Part shown: in pieces, positions 49,498-57,920 of the stretch | Numbering within the stretch: the stretch's first letter is position 1 | Layout: each line of letters begins with the position of its first letter | NCBI RefSeq assembly: GCF_030296595.1 | Contig: NZ_AP027731.1 | Coordinates: forward strand, 744,001-808,000 | Direction: 5' to 3' | From: Naasia aerilata | GTDB taxonomy: Bacteria; Actinomycetota; Actinomycetes; Actinomycetales; Microbacteriaceae | Length of the DNA: 64,000 nucleotides | Translations under genes and position numbers: made by a program | The notes under the pieces: model-generated | The model's database searches: none | What the model saw: the letters and a program-made list of their open reading frames with translations, nothing else | Told to the model about the DNA's origin: nothing

Positions 49498-50416
49498 GAC
49501 CCCTGTCGCCGACCTCGTGGCCGGCCCGGTCGCAGCCGGAGTGCCGAAGAAGAACCCGATCATCGTCGCCGATCAGGTCAGCCGCCGCTTCGGCGGGCTC
49601 ACCGCCGTCGACGTCGCCCATGTCGAGATCCCGGCGAACGCCATCACCGCACTGATCGGGCCGAACGGTGCGGGCAAGACGACCTTCTTCAACCTGCTGA
49701 CCGGGTTCGACCAGCCCAACACGGGCACGTGGACGTTCCAGGGCCAGGACCTCGCCCGCATCCCCGCCTACCGGGTGTCCCGGCGCGGAATGGTCCGCAC
49801 CTTCCAGCTGACCAAGGCACTGAGCCTCATGACGGTCATGGACAACATGCTCCTCGGCGCCACGCACCAGCCGGGCGAGAACATGTTCCGCGCTCTCTTC
49901 CGCGGCGGGTGGGCGAAGCGCGAGGAGGCGATCACCGAGAAGGCGATGTCGCTGCTCGAGCGCTTCAAGCTCGACACCAAGCGCGACGACTACGCCGCGA
50001 GTCTCTCCGGCGGCCAGCGCAAGCTGCTCGAGATGGCGCGAGCGCTCATGAGCGATCCGGTCCTCGTGATGCTCGACGAGCCGATGGCGGGCGTGAACCC
50101 GGCGCTCACCCAGTCGCTGCTCGGACACATCCTCGACCTCAAGGAGCAGGGGATGACCGTGCTCTTCGTCGAGCACGACATGCACGTGGTGCAGGAGATC
50201 GCGGACTGGGTCATCGTCATGGCGGAGGGCCGCGTGGTGGCCGAGGGGCCGCCCGCCACGGTGATGAGCGACCCGGCCGTCATCGACGCCTACCTGGGTG
50301 CCCACCACGACACCGACCTGGGCACGCTGAGCGGCCAGCTGGAGATCGCGAAGGACATGGAGTCGGACATGGTCCGCCGTGACCTCGAAGAGGAGGCGGC
50401 AGAGCATGGCCGATGA
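49490..50416 (+). CDS. livG: Branched-chain amino acid ABC transporter ATPase LivG
   Basis: 308 residues. Walker A LIGPNGAGKTTFFNLLTG, signature LSGGQRKLLEMARALM, Walker B VLVMLDEPMAGVNP, H-loop FVEHDMHVV. N- and C-terminal extensions of about 30 residues are longer than usual. GTG start at 49490 with AAGGAGG upstream; overlaps livF by 11 bp. Confidence 0.96.
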   Translation: MPKTPVADLVAGPVAAGVPKKNPIIVADQVSRRFGGLTAVDVAHVEIPANAITALIGPNGAGKTTFFNLLTGFDQPNTGTWTFQGQDLARIPAYRVSRRGMVRTFQLTKALSLMTVMDNMLLGATHQPGENMFRALFRGGWAKREEAITEKAMSLLERFKLDTKRDDYAASLSGGQRKLLEMARALMSDPVLVMLDEPMAGVNPALTQSLLGHILDLKEQGMTVLFVEHDMHVVQEIADWVIVMAEGRVVAEGPPATVMSDPAVIDAYLGAHHDTDLGTLSGQLEIAKDMESDMVRRDLEEEAAEHGR

Positions 50417-51154
50417 CATCATCCTGGAGACCCGCGACCTGGTCGCGGGGTACATCCCCGGCGTCAACATCCTCAACGGCTGCAACATGTACGTGGGACG
50501 CGGAGAGCTCGTCGGCATCATCGGCCCGAACGGCGCCGGGAAGTCGACGCTGCTGAAGGCCGTCTTCGGGCTCGTCGGCATCCGCGAGGGGTCGGTGACG
50601 CTCGGCGGCGAGGACATCACGGGCCTCGGCGCCGACAAGCTGGTCGGCAAGGGCGTCGGCTTCGTGCCGCAGACGAACAACGTCTTCCCCAGCCTCACCA
50701 TCGAGGAGAACCTCCAGATGGGGCTGTACCAGAAGCCGAAGATCTACAACGAGCGGCTGCAGTTCGTCGCCGGCCTTTTCCCCGAGCTCTCCAAGCGCCT
50801 GAAGGCGCGCGCGGGCTCGCTGTCCGGAGGCGAGCGCCAGATGGTCGCCATGTCCCGGGCGCTCATGATGGACCCGTCGGTGCTGCTCCTCGACGAGCCG
50901 AGCGCCGGCCTCTCCCCGTGCGGCAGGACGAGACGTTCATCAACGTGTCTGAGATCAACCGTGCCGGCGTCTCGGTGCTCATCGTCGAGCAGAACGCACG
51001 GCGATGCCTGCAGATCTGCGACCGCGGCTATGTGCTCGATCAAGGGCGTGACGCCTACACGGGCAAGGGCCGCGAACTGATGAACGATCCCAAGGTCATC
51101 GAGCTCTACCTCGGCACGCTGGCCGCCGACCAGGAAGCGGCGAAGAAGGCCTGA
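50406..51154 (+). CDS. livF: Branched-chain amino acid ABC transporter ATPase LivF, frameshifted
   Basis: About 249 residues after restoring one G near 50918 (AGLSP|VRQDETFINVSEI). Walker A IIGPNGAGKSTLLKAVFG, signature LSGGERQMVAMSRALM, Walker B VLLLDEPSAGLSP, H-loop LIVEQNARR. Second ATPase of the Liv importer. Confidence 0.94.
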
Positions 51155-52035
51155 GCGGGGCCGCCCGCCGCCGCAGCGCCGGCACCCTCGCCCTGGCCGG
51201 CCTGGTCGCGGCCGGTGCCCTCGCGGGCTGCACGGCCTCGCCGCCTGCGCCGGCCTCGACAAGCGCGGCGCTGCCGGATGGCGTCCGCGTCGACGTCGAG
51301 CAGTACCGCTCGGACCGCTCGGCGCACGCGCTCGCGATCCGCATCGTCAACGGCAGCGACCAGCGCCTGACCGTGACGGGCGCCGCGTTCGCCTCACCCT
51401 CCTTCGTCGCCCCCGCGGTCTGGCAGAAGCGCTCCTCCACGATTCCAGCGGGTGTCACGCGCGACCTCCGCGTGATCCTGCCGGACTCCGATTGCGGCGC
51501 CACCGGCGCGGGTCCCGTCGTGACCCTGCAGTTCGCGCTCCCCGACGGTCGGAGCGGCACGGCGGAGGTTCCGGCGGGTGATCCGATCGGCAGCCTCGCG
51601 AGGATCGCCGCGGAGGACTGCGCAGGCCAGGCGGTGAGCGGCGTCACGGCGCTCCAGGGGGCCGCTCTGAGCGTCGAAGGGTCCGGCGCCGACTCCGTGG
51701 CCCACCTGACCGTCGTTTCGAGCCCCAGCGGGGCGCAGACCGCCGTCGAGCTCGTCCGCGTCGATTCCACGGTGCTCCTCGAGTCCGCGGCGGGCGGCGC
51801 TTGGCCGCTCGGCCTCCGAATCGCAGGCACGGACGCCTCGACGAGCTTCGACCTCGCCATCGTCCCCAACCGCTGCGATCCGCACGCCGTGGCCGAGGAC
51901 AAGGTGGGCACGCGCCTTCCCATCGTGGCGATCGACGCCGAGGGGATCGAGCGGCACTTCCCGCTGGAGCTCGCGGACGGCATCAAGGACCGGCTGCTGC
52001 AGTACGTCGCCGCGACCTGCGGCTTCGGCGGCTGA
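51151..52035 (+). CDS. Hypothetical lipoprotein downstream of livF
   Basis: About 294 residues. A signal peptide (RRRSAGTLALAGLVAAGALAGC) carries a lipobox with Cys near 28. The rest is a beta-rich extracytoplasmic protein with several Cys and no family recognised. The frame has no ATG, GTG or TTG before the signal peptide; CTG 51151, overlapping the livF TGA as CTGA, is the only sensible start and gives SGAARRR. The arrangement copies the GTGA/ATGA junctions seen elsewhere. It may assist the transporter, but that is only context. Confidence 0.7.
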   Translation: MSGAARRRSAGTLALAGLVAAGALAGCTASPPAPASTSAALPDGVRVDVEQYRSDRSAHALAIRIVNGSDQRLTVTGAAFASPSFVAPAVWQKRSSTIPAGVTRDLRVILPDSDCGATGAGPVVTLQFALPDGRSGTAEVPAGDPIGSLARIAAEDCAGQAVSGVTALQGAALSVEGSGADSVAHLTVVSSPSGAQTAVELVRVDSTVLLESAAGGAWPLGLRIAGTDASTSFDLAIVPNRCDPHAVAEDKVGTRLPIVAIDAEGIERHFPLELADGIKDRLLQYVAATCGFGG

Positions 52036-52087
52036 GCGCGGCATCGGCCCGGCGCGTATGTGAGCAGGTCACCTGCGCCGGAACGCA

Positions 52088-52119
52088 GAACGGGGCCCGG
52101 CCGAAGCCGGACCCCGTTC
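52088..52119. terminator. Bidirectional terminator between the lipoprotein gene and the Liv binding protein gene
   Basis: GAACGGGGCCCGGC (52088-52101), CGAA loop, GCCGGACCCCGTTC (52106-52119), one mismatch. It lies between convergent genes. Confidence 0.85.
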
Positions 52120-52133
52120 CTGTCGTGCGGGTG

Positions 52134-53438
52134 CTACTTGGTGAGGTCGCCGAAGACGGAATCCTCGTACGCGGTCTTGTTGCCGGCCTCGTACTTGTAG
52201 ATCGACACGTAGGCCTGGCTCGGGTCGCCGTTCTCGTCGAACGTGACCGGGCCGGACTGACCCTCGTAGTCGATGTCCTCGCCGTCAGCGATCAGCTTGG
52301 CGCAGTCGGCGAAGTTGTCGCACTTCGTGCCCTTCTCCGACACCGCCTGCAGGTTGTCGCGGATGGTCGCACCGTCGGTCGCGCCGCCCTGGAGCGCGGC
52401 GAGCGCGATCAGGGTGGTGCCGTCGTAGGACTCGGGGCCATAGCTGAACACCGTGAGCGGGGCGTTGCCCTGGCTCTTCACGAGGTCCTGCAGACGACCC
52501 TGGAAGTCCTCGCTCGCCTGCACGCCTGGGTTCGTGAACTGCGCCCCCGCGATGTCGACGTTGGTGTCCTTCTCGGTGATGACGCCGTAGTTGCCGTCGA
52601 CGCCGTAGAGCTTGGAGAAGTCGAAGCCGCGGCTCGCGAACTGCTCCGAGGCGCTCTTGATCTCGTCGTAGGAGATCATGAGCACCGCGTCGGGGTTCGG
52701 CGCGAGCACGTCGGTGACCGCACCGGCGAAGTCGGTGGCCGCCTCGTCGAAGGTGACGTCGGCGACGACCTGGACGCCCTGGGCCTCCAGCGTCTTCTTG
52801 ACGTTGTCGTTCAGCCCGATGCCGTAGTCGTTGTTGCCGTAGAGGATCGAGACGGTGGTGGCACCGTCGGAGGCGATCTTCTGGCCGACGACCTGGCCCT
52901 GGAGCACGTCCGAGGGGGCGGTGCGCCAGTAGTAGCCGTCGTCGTCGTAGGAGCTGAACGCGGGCGAGGTGTTCGCCGGCGAGAGCTGCACGACACCGGC
53001 TCCCGTGACCTGGTCGATGACGCTCAGCGAGACACCGGACGACGCGGCGCCGACGATGGCGCTGACGCCGGACGACAGCAGCGCGGTGACCGACTGCGTG
53101 GCGAGGTCCGTGGTGGTGTCACCCGAGTCCTTGTGGTTCACCTTGACGGTGATGCCGGCCTTGGCGTCGTTGATGTCCTGGACGGCCAGGTCGACTCCCG
53201 CGAACTCCGGCGGGCCGAGGACGGCCAGCGTGCCGGTCTGCGGCAGGATCGTGCCGAGGTTGAGGGTGAGGTCTTCAGCGGACCCGCCGCCGTTGCTGTC
53301 GTTGCCGCCGCCGCCGCCCGAGCCGGACGTCGCGCAGGCGGACAGCACGAGGGCGCTGACACCGAGCACGGCGAAGCCGCCGAGAGTTGACTTGAGCATG
53401 CGCGAGCGGGAGGCCGAGGCCTTCGAGAGGGCGCTCAT
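52134..53438 (-). CDS. livK: Branched-chain amino acid ABC transporter substrate-binding lipoprotein
   Basis: 434 residues. Signal peptide with lipobox (VSALVLSAC, Cys near 35), a Gly/Ser/Asn linker, then a periplasmic-binding fold type I receptor domain (LGTILPQTGTLAVLGPPEFAGVDLAVQDIN, VGAASSGVSLSV, PDAVLMISYDE). It should deliver Leu/Ile/Val or a related amino acid to LivHMGF. It is convergent with that operon and so separately controlled. ATG 53438 with GGAGC upstream. Confidence 0.93.
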   Translation of the reverse strand: MSALSKASASRSRMLKSTLGGFAVLGVSALVLSACATSGSGGGGGNDSNGGGSAEDLTLNLGTILPQTGTLAVLGPPEFAGVDLAVQDINDAKAGITVKVNHKDSGDTTTDLATQSVTALLSSGVSAIVGAASSGVSLSVIDQVTGAGVVQLSPANTSPAFSSYDDDGYYWRTAPSDVLQGQVVGQKIASDGATTVSILYGNNDYGIGLNDNVKKTLEAQGVQVVADVTFDEAATDFAGAVTDVLAPNPDAVLMISYDEIKSASEQFASRGFDFSKLYGVDGNYGVITEKDTNVDIAGAQFTNPGVQASEDFQGRLQDLVKSQGNAPLTVFSYGPESYDGTTLIALAALQGGATDGATIRDNLQAVSEKGTKCDNFADCAKLIADGEDIDYEGQSGPVTFDENGDPSQAYVSIYKYEAGNKTAYEDSVFGDLTK

Positions 53439-53465
53439 AAAGCTCCTTGCTGTGGATGTGAAAGG

Positions 53466-53546
53466 GCACGGCGATGCAATGCCGTGCGGCCACCGTACGT
53501 GTTATCGGGGCACTGCGTGCTACTGACACGTTACGGACGTGTAACA
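53466..53546 (-). promoter_or_regulatory. Leader of the Liv binding protein gene with repeated ACGTGT words and a hairpin
   Basis: A hairpin GCACGGC-GATGCAAT-GCCGTGC (53466-53487) lies 28 bp before the start codon. Upstream are ACGTGTTA (53497-53504), ACACGTTAC (53526-53534) and ACGTGTAAC (53537-53545). The last two form an inverted repeat, and all three share the ACGTGT/ACACGT core, which suggests an operator for an unidentified regulator near the promoter. Confidence 0.4.
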
Positions 53547-53630
53547 CCACGCAGGGAGGACGCTGAGAATTGCTCGTCTAGGGTTGCCGTACCGCGGCAT
53601 CCGGGCGGGCGGGAGAGCGGACGGAGGCGG

Positions 53631-54569
53631 TCAGATTCCGGGCGACACCGGGACGAGACGGGGGCGCCTCGCGACGCGCACGAGGTCGACGCTGAGCACG
53701 ACGAGGGCCAGCCAGACGAGCGCGAAGCCCGCCCATCGCTCGGGCGGCATGTCCTCGTGCAGGACGACCACGCCCAGCACGAACTGCAGGATCGGCGTCG
53801 AGTACTGGATGAAGCCGAGCGCGCTCAGCGGGAGGCGGCGCGCCGCGGTCGCGAAGAGGAGGAGCGGGATCGCGGTCATCGGGCCGGCCGCCATGAGCAG
53901 GAGCGCGTTGCCGGGCCCGGCCGAGCCGAACGCCAGCAGGCCCGAGGAGGCGACGGCGATCAGGATGCCCACTGACGGCACGAACAGCCAGGCGGTCTCG
54001 ACCGCGAAGCCGGTGAGGGCGTCCACGTCCGGGCCGAGGCGCTTCTTGGTGAGGCCGTAGAGGCCGAAGGAGAACGCGAGGGCGAGCGCGATGACCGGGA
54101 AGGCGCCATGGGCGACGACGAGCACGATCACCGCGACGCCGCTGATCCCGATGGCGCACCACTGCAGCGGCCGCAGGCGCTCCCGGAAGACGAAGACGCC
54201 GAGCAGGACCGTGACGATCGGGTTGATGAAGTAGCCGAGGGCCGCCTCGACCACCTGCCCGCTCACCGCGGCGATCACGTAGACCTGCCAGTTGATGAAG
54301 ATGAAGACGGCGGCGAGGCCGAGCGTCCACAGCAGGCGCGGCGTGCGGAGCACCGTCAGGATGCGCCCCCAGCCCCGCAGCACGGTGGCGAGGACGATGC
54401 ACAGGACGAGCGAGAACACGACCCGCCAGGCGACGATCTCGAAGGGGCCCGCCGGCGCGAGGACGAGGAAGTAGAGCGGCAGGAAGCCCCAGAGCAGATG
54501 GGCGCTGATCGCCGCGAGGAAGCCGGTGCGCGACGCGTCCCGGCCGGTGAGCGGGCGATCGGCGGTCAT
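53631..54569 (-). CDS. rarD: EamA family transporter RarD
   Basis: 312 residues with ten membrane helices in two EamA halves. The RarD-type N-terminus is LLWGFLPLYFLVL, with NWQVYVIAAVSGQVVEAALGYFINP characteristic of the family. Substrate unknown. ATG 54569 is 7 nt after a TAGAGT box (54582-54577); the GTG at 54578 would lie inside that box, so it is not favoured. Confidence 0.93.
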   Translation of the reverse strand: MTADRPLTGRDASRTGFLAAISAHLLWGFLPLYFLVLAPAGPFEIVAWRVVFSLVLCIVLATVLRGWGRILTVLRTPRLLWTLGLAAVFIFINWQVYVIAAVSGQVVEAALGYFINPIVTVLLGVFVFRERLRPLQWCAIGISGVAVIVLVVAHGAFPVIALALAFSFGLYGLTKKRLGPDVDALTGFAVETAWLFVPSVGILIAVASSGLLAFGSAGPGNALLLMAAGPMTAIPLLLFATAARRLPLSALGFIQYSTPILQFVLGVVVLHEDMPPERWAGFALVWLALVVLSVDLVRVARRPRLVPVSPGI

Positions 54570-54682
54570 TCCCTCCACTCTAGGCGCGGCTGCCGAGGAT
54601 CAGTACACGGAGGGCGACCGGTGGGGCGGAGTGCACGAAGGGCCCGGCCGTCACATTCCTCCGCCCGGGCCCGGAAGACGCA

Positions 54683-54716
54683 CGAAGGGCCCGGCCGTAG
54701 TCGGCCGGGCCCTTCG
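54683..54716 (-). terminator. Terminator of groES
   Basis: CGAAGGGCCCGGCCG (54683-54697) and CGGCCGGGCCCTTCG (54702-54716) form a perfect 15-bp stem with a 4-nt loop. A second copy of the left arm, CACGAAGGGCCCGGCCGT, lies 46-47 bp earlier (about 54635) without a partner. Confidence 0.88.
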
Positions 54717-54730
54717 AGAGGAGCTGCGTC

Positions 54731-55027
54731 TCAGCGGACCACGACGGCCAGCACGTCACGAGCGGACAGGACGAGGAACTCGTCGCCCCCGAACTTGACC
54801 TCGGTGCCGCCGTACTTGGAGTAGAGCACCCGGTCGCCCACGGCGACGTCGAGCGGAACGCGGTTGCCGTTGTCGTCGATCCGGCCCGGACCGACCGCGA
54901 CGACCTCGCCCTCCTGGGGCTTCTCCTTCGCGGTGTCGGGGATCACGAGGCCGGAGGCAGTGGTCTGCTCCGCCTCCACCTGCTGGATGACGATTCGATC
55001 CTCGAGCGGCTTGATGGTAACCGGCAC
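54731..55027 (-). CDS. groES: Co-chaperonin GroES
   Basis: 98 residues. The family pattern is complete: [26 protein letters not shown] mobile loop, [25 protein letters not shown], and the C-terminal DVLAVV. Caps the GroEL chamber. No groEL follows; the next gene on this strand is rarD after a strong terminator. Two CIRCE operators control it. Confidence 0.98.
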   Translation of the reverse strand: MPVTIKPLEDRIVIQQVEAEQTTASGLVIPDTAKEKPQEGEVVAVGPGRIDDNGNRVPLDVAVGDRVLYSKYGGTEVKFGGDEFLVLSARDVLAVVVR

Positions 55028-55060
55028 GGTTGACCTCTTCTTTCTTGACCTTCGACGTGG

Positions 55061-55134
55061 TTAGCACACGACCCATCGGAGTGCTAAACCCGAGTCTAGG
55101 GGCTCTGTTGGCACTCCTGCAATGCGAGTGCCAG
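55061..55134 (-). promoter_or_regulatory. groES promoter with two CIRCE operators
   Basis: Minus-strand promoter: -35 TTGCAG (55122-55117), 18 nt, -10 TAGACT (55098-55093). CIRCE A is TTAGCACAC-N9-GAGTGCTAA (55061-55087), just downstream of the -10; CIRCE B is TTGGCACTC-N9-GAGTGCCAG (55108-55134), over the -35. HrcA binding at both would clamp the promoter. Confidence 0.92.
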
Positions 55135-55163
55135 CGTCCGCCGCGGGCGGCTAGCGTGGTGCG

Positions 55164-56387
55164 ATGCGCGACGAGGAAGTGCTGGAGCTGCTGTCGGCCG
55201 AGGGGCTGCGCCTGCTCGACAGCATCCCGCCGTACGGATCAGGGAACGACGTTCTGCGCCTGTCCGCGGACCTCCGCCGCGCCGGGCACTCCCCTGCGCT
55301 GGTCGCCAGCGTCCTGACTCAGGCTCGGCTGCGGCAGCGCGCCGCAGCGAAGTTCGGCGAGTTCGCCTCGCGCATGCTCTTCACCGAGACGGGGCTGGAG
55401 CAGGCCACCCGGCTTCCGGTCGCCGCCCTCCACGCGGGCCGCTTCGCCCGAGCGGGCGTGGCACGGGTGACGGATCTGGGGTGCGGCATCGGCGGGGACG
55501 CTCTGGCGATGGGCGCGCTCGACCTCGAGGTGCTCGCGGTCGATCGGGATCCGGTCACCGCGGCCGTCGCGGCCTACAACCTCGCCCCCTTCCCCTCGGT
55601 CGCCGTCGACGTCGCCGACGCCGAGCAGGTGGAGCTCGCGCCCGACACCGCGGTCTTCCTCGACCCCGCGCGCCGGACTGCGGCGTCCGGCGGGCGCCGG
55701 GTCGGCGCGGACGAGTGGTCCCCCTCGCTGGACTTCTGCTTCCAGCTGGCGGCCTCCCGCCCCACCGGAATGAAGCTGGCGCCGGCGTTCGACCGCTCGC
55801 GGATCCCCGCCGACCTGGAGGCGCAGTGGGTGACGGCGGGCGGCGAGACGGTCGAGCTCACCCTCTGGTCCGGCGCTCTGGCCCGGCCGGGCGTCCTCCG
55901 GAGCGCGGTGGTGCTCGGCGACGGCGGGAGCGCAGAGCTGACGGGCGGCGCGGACAGCGCCGACGAGCCCGTGGTGCCGCTCGGCCGCTTCGTGCACGAG
56001 CCGGCCGGCGCCGTCATCCGCGCGCGACTGATCGGCGACCTCGCCCGCGCCGTGGGCGCCGGGATGCTGAGCCCCGGGATCGCCTATCTGACCGGCGACA
56101 CCGCGCCCGACTCCCCGTTCCTCGCGAGCTTCGAGGTCGAGGAGGTCCTCCCGCTCGACGAGCGGCGCATCGCGCGGGAGCTCCGGGACCGCGGCATCGG
56201 CCGCCTCGAGATCAAGAAGCGCGGGGTCGACGTCGACCCCGCCGTGTTCCGCAAGCGGCTGGGCCTGCGGGGCGATGCGGAGGCGACCCTGCTGCTGGCG
56301 CCCGTCGCAGGGCGCCGGACGGCGATCCTCGCCCGGCGAGTGCGTCAGCCGGGCAGCGTCACGAGCGGCGCGATCACCGAGAAGTAG
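55164..56387 (+). CDS. Class I SAM-dependent methyltransferase with THUMP-like C-terminus
   Basis: 407 residues. Motif I is VTDLGCGIGGDALAMG (about 103-118), then VLAVDRDPVTAAVAAYN and a FLDPARRTAASGGR motif resembling the DPPR of nucleic-acid methyltransferases. The C-terminal part (RGIGRLEIKKRGVDVDP) fits the THUMP-like domain. Target unknown, possibly RNA. ATG 55164 is 6 nt after TAGCGT, so leaderless. Its last 43 bp overlap the end of the opposing DUF4190 gene. Confidence 0.88.
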   Translation: MRDEEVLELLSAEGLRLLDSIPPYGSGNDVLRLSADLRRAGHSPALVASVLTQARLRQRAAAKFGEFASRMLFTETGLEQATRLPVAALHAGRFARAGVARVTDLGCGIGGDALAMGALDLEVLAVDRDPVTAAVAAYNLAPFPSVAVDVADAEQVELAPDTAVFLDPARRTAASGGRRVGADEWSPSLDFCFQLAASRPTGMKLAPAFDRSRIPADLEAQWVTAGGETVELTLWSGALARPGVLRSAVVLGDGGSAELTGGADSADEPVVPLGRFVHEPAGAVIRARLIGDLARAVGAGMLSPGIAYLTGDTAPDSPFLASFEVEEVLPLDERRIARELRDRGIGRLEIKKRGVDVDPAVFRKRLGLRGDAEATLLLAPVAGRRTAILARRVRQPGSVTSGAITEK

Positions 56388-56677
56388 ACCGTCCACCAGA
56401 CCAGGGCGAGCACGAGCCCGGTGTAGCCGAGCACCAGTCCGGCGATCGCCATTCCGCGGCCTCCGGCCCCCGTCCGGCGGATGCGAGCGAGGGCGACGTG
56501 GCCGAGGATCACGCCCAGGACGTGCAGCCCGACGAGCGACAGCACGAGTGCGGCGACCGCGCGCCCGTCGGCGGGCGGCCGGGGAGCGCGTCGCGGCCGG
56601 CGCGTCGAGTCATCGCCGGCGACGTGGTCGAGCCCCACCTCCTCCGTGAGGACCGGTTCGGCCGGGGTCTCGCTCAC
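56345..56677 (-). CDS. DUF4190 small membrane protein (copy A)
   Basis: 110 residues: an acidic then Arg/Pro-rich N-terminus (about 1-35), then two helices with the DUF4190 pattern (VAALVLSLVGLHVLGVILGHVALARIRRTG; GMAIAGLVLGYTGLVLALVWW). Function unknown. The ATG at 56677 overlaps the stop of copy B. Confidence 0.85.
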   Translation of the reverse strand: MSETPAEPVLTEEVGLDHVAGDDSTRRPRRAPRPPADGRAVAALVLSLVGLHVLGVILGHVALARIRRTGAGGRGMAIAGLVLGYTGLVLALVWWTVYFSVIAPLVTLPG

Positions 56678-56997
56678 AGGCCGGTGTAGCGGGGGTAGAG
56701 GCCGAGGAAGAGGAAGGGCAGGGTGAGGGACGCAACGATCAGGACGACGAGCAGCACTGCTCCCGCGATGCCGACGTAGCCGAGGATCAGCCCGGGCAGC
56801 GCAAGCCGCCGCCCGTCCGCTTCCCGGCGGAGCGCGAGGTGCCCGAGCACGACGGCGGCGATCGACGGAAGGCCCAGGAAGGCCCAGCCGAAGACGATCC
56901 CGCCGATCCCGGTGAGCAGGGCGGCGAGGCTGAGCGGCGTGGCGGCCACCGGCTGCGCACTCGGCGCGGGCGCGTACAGCTGCGGAAGGTCGGTCAC
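56674..56997 (-). CDS. DUF4190 small membrane protein (copy B)
   Basis: 107 residues: a short Pro/Ala-rich N-terminus, then a DUF4190 helix pair (LPSIAAVVLGHLALRREADGRRLALPGLILGYVGIAGAVLLV). Coupled to copy A by a 4-bp overlap. Function unknown. Confidence 0.85.
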   Translation of the reverse strand: MTDLPQLYAPAPSAQPVAATPLSLAALLTGIGGIVFGWAFLGLPSIAAVVLGHLALRREADGRRLALPGLILGYVGIAGAVLLVVLIVASLTLPFLFLGLYPRYTGL

Positions 56998-57020
56998 GCG
57001 TTCTCCTTGTCAGGACAGCG

Positions 57021-57057
57021 AGAACCGGCCGGCACCACGCGGGCGCCGGCCGGTTCT
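57021..57057 (-). terminator. Terminator after the third small membrane protein
   Basis: AGAACCGGCCGGC (57021-57033) and GCCGGCCGGTTCT (57045-57057), a perfect 13-bp stem, separate the third gene from copy B. Confidence 0.85.
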
Positions 57058-57067
57058 GCGAGGGTGC

Positions 57068-57468
57068 TCAGTAGGTCTGAACCGTGCCGTAGTTGGCGAA
57101 GAGGACGATCCAGCCGATGAGCGAGATGATCGCGATCGCCAGACCGACGAAGCCGAGGATGATGCCCGTCATCCAGAGGCCCTTGGAGGCCCACGGCTCG
57201 CGCTTCTTCCCGAGGAAGCCGAGCACGATCGCGGCGGCCGGGATGAAGAGCTGCAGGATCGACCCGACGATCGGGAAGAAGACGACGAAGAAGCCGACGA
57301 CGCCGATGATTCCGGCGACGAGCGACAGGATGCTGAGGATCGGCGACTTCTGGGCGGGCGCGCCACCCGTGTACGGCGACTGCGGCGCCGCGGCGTACGG
57401 GCTCTGCGCGGGCTGGGCCGCGTAGGACGGCTCCTGCGGCGGGACGGGGGAGGGGTCTGGTCGGTCAT
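57068..57468 (-). CDS. DUF4190-like membrane protein with Tyr/Pro/Gln-rich N-terminus, frameshifted
   Basis: About 133 residues once a C is restored near 57441 (MTDQTPPPSPPQEPSYAAQ). Low-complexity SPYAAAPQSPYTGG region, a helix pair (ILSLVAGIIGVVGFFVVFFP; AAAIVLGFLGKKREP) and a third helix (MTGIILGFVGLAIAIISLIGW), ending ANYGTVQTY. Function unknown. Confidence 0.78.
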
Positions 57469-57490
57469 GACTGCATTCCTTTCAGGGAGG

Positions 57491-57793
57491 TCAGGGGGCG
57501 TAGCTCACGCCGGACGTCGCGTAGACGCCGGCGGCGATCAGGATGACCGCGATCACGGCGAGGATCTCGAGCACGAGCGTGACGTAGCCGATGATCAGGG
57601 CCGCGATCGCGAATCCGCGGCCCCGTTCGCCACGGGTCTTCGTCTGGCCGAGACCGATGTGGCCCAGGATGATCGCGACGACCGAGATCCCGACGACCGA
57701 CAGCACGAAGGCCACGATGCTGAGGATGTTGAACGGCTGCTCCGGGCCCGGTGCCTGCCCGTACGAGGGAGCCGGCTGGATGGACTGGGACAT
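57491..57793 (-). CDS. DUF4190 small membrane protein (copy C)
   Basis: 100 residues: MSQSIQPAPSYGQAPGPEQP low-complexity start, then the DUF4190 pair (VVAIILGHIGLGQTKTRGERGRGFAIAALIIGYVTL). 22 bp before the frameshifted relative. Function unknown. Confidence 0.85.
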   Translation of the reverse strand: MSQSIQPAPSYGQAPGPEQPFNILSIVAFVLSVVGISVVAIILGHIGLGQTKTRGERGRGFAIAALIIGYVTLVLEILAVIAVILIAAGVYATSGVSYAP

Positions 57794-57920
57794 GGGAACA
57801 GGCTCCTGGATTCACAGCAACACCGAAGGTCCGGCGGGCGTTGCCATCGTCCCAGTCGGTGTATGAGGTGTCAATCAGCGCCGCGCCGTGTCGAGGTCAC
57901 CCGTTCGGGGGCGCTCGCGG

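Noticed and set aside
52088..52119. Palindromic mobile element between lipoprotein gene and livK
   Set aside because: A single simple stem between convergent genes, typical of a bidirectional terminator.
56345..56387. Truncation or error at the overlapping 3' ends of the methyltransferase and DUF4190 genes
   Set aside because: Both stops are clean and both C-termini look family-like; a 43-bp convergent overlap is acceptable in a compact genome.
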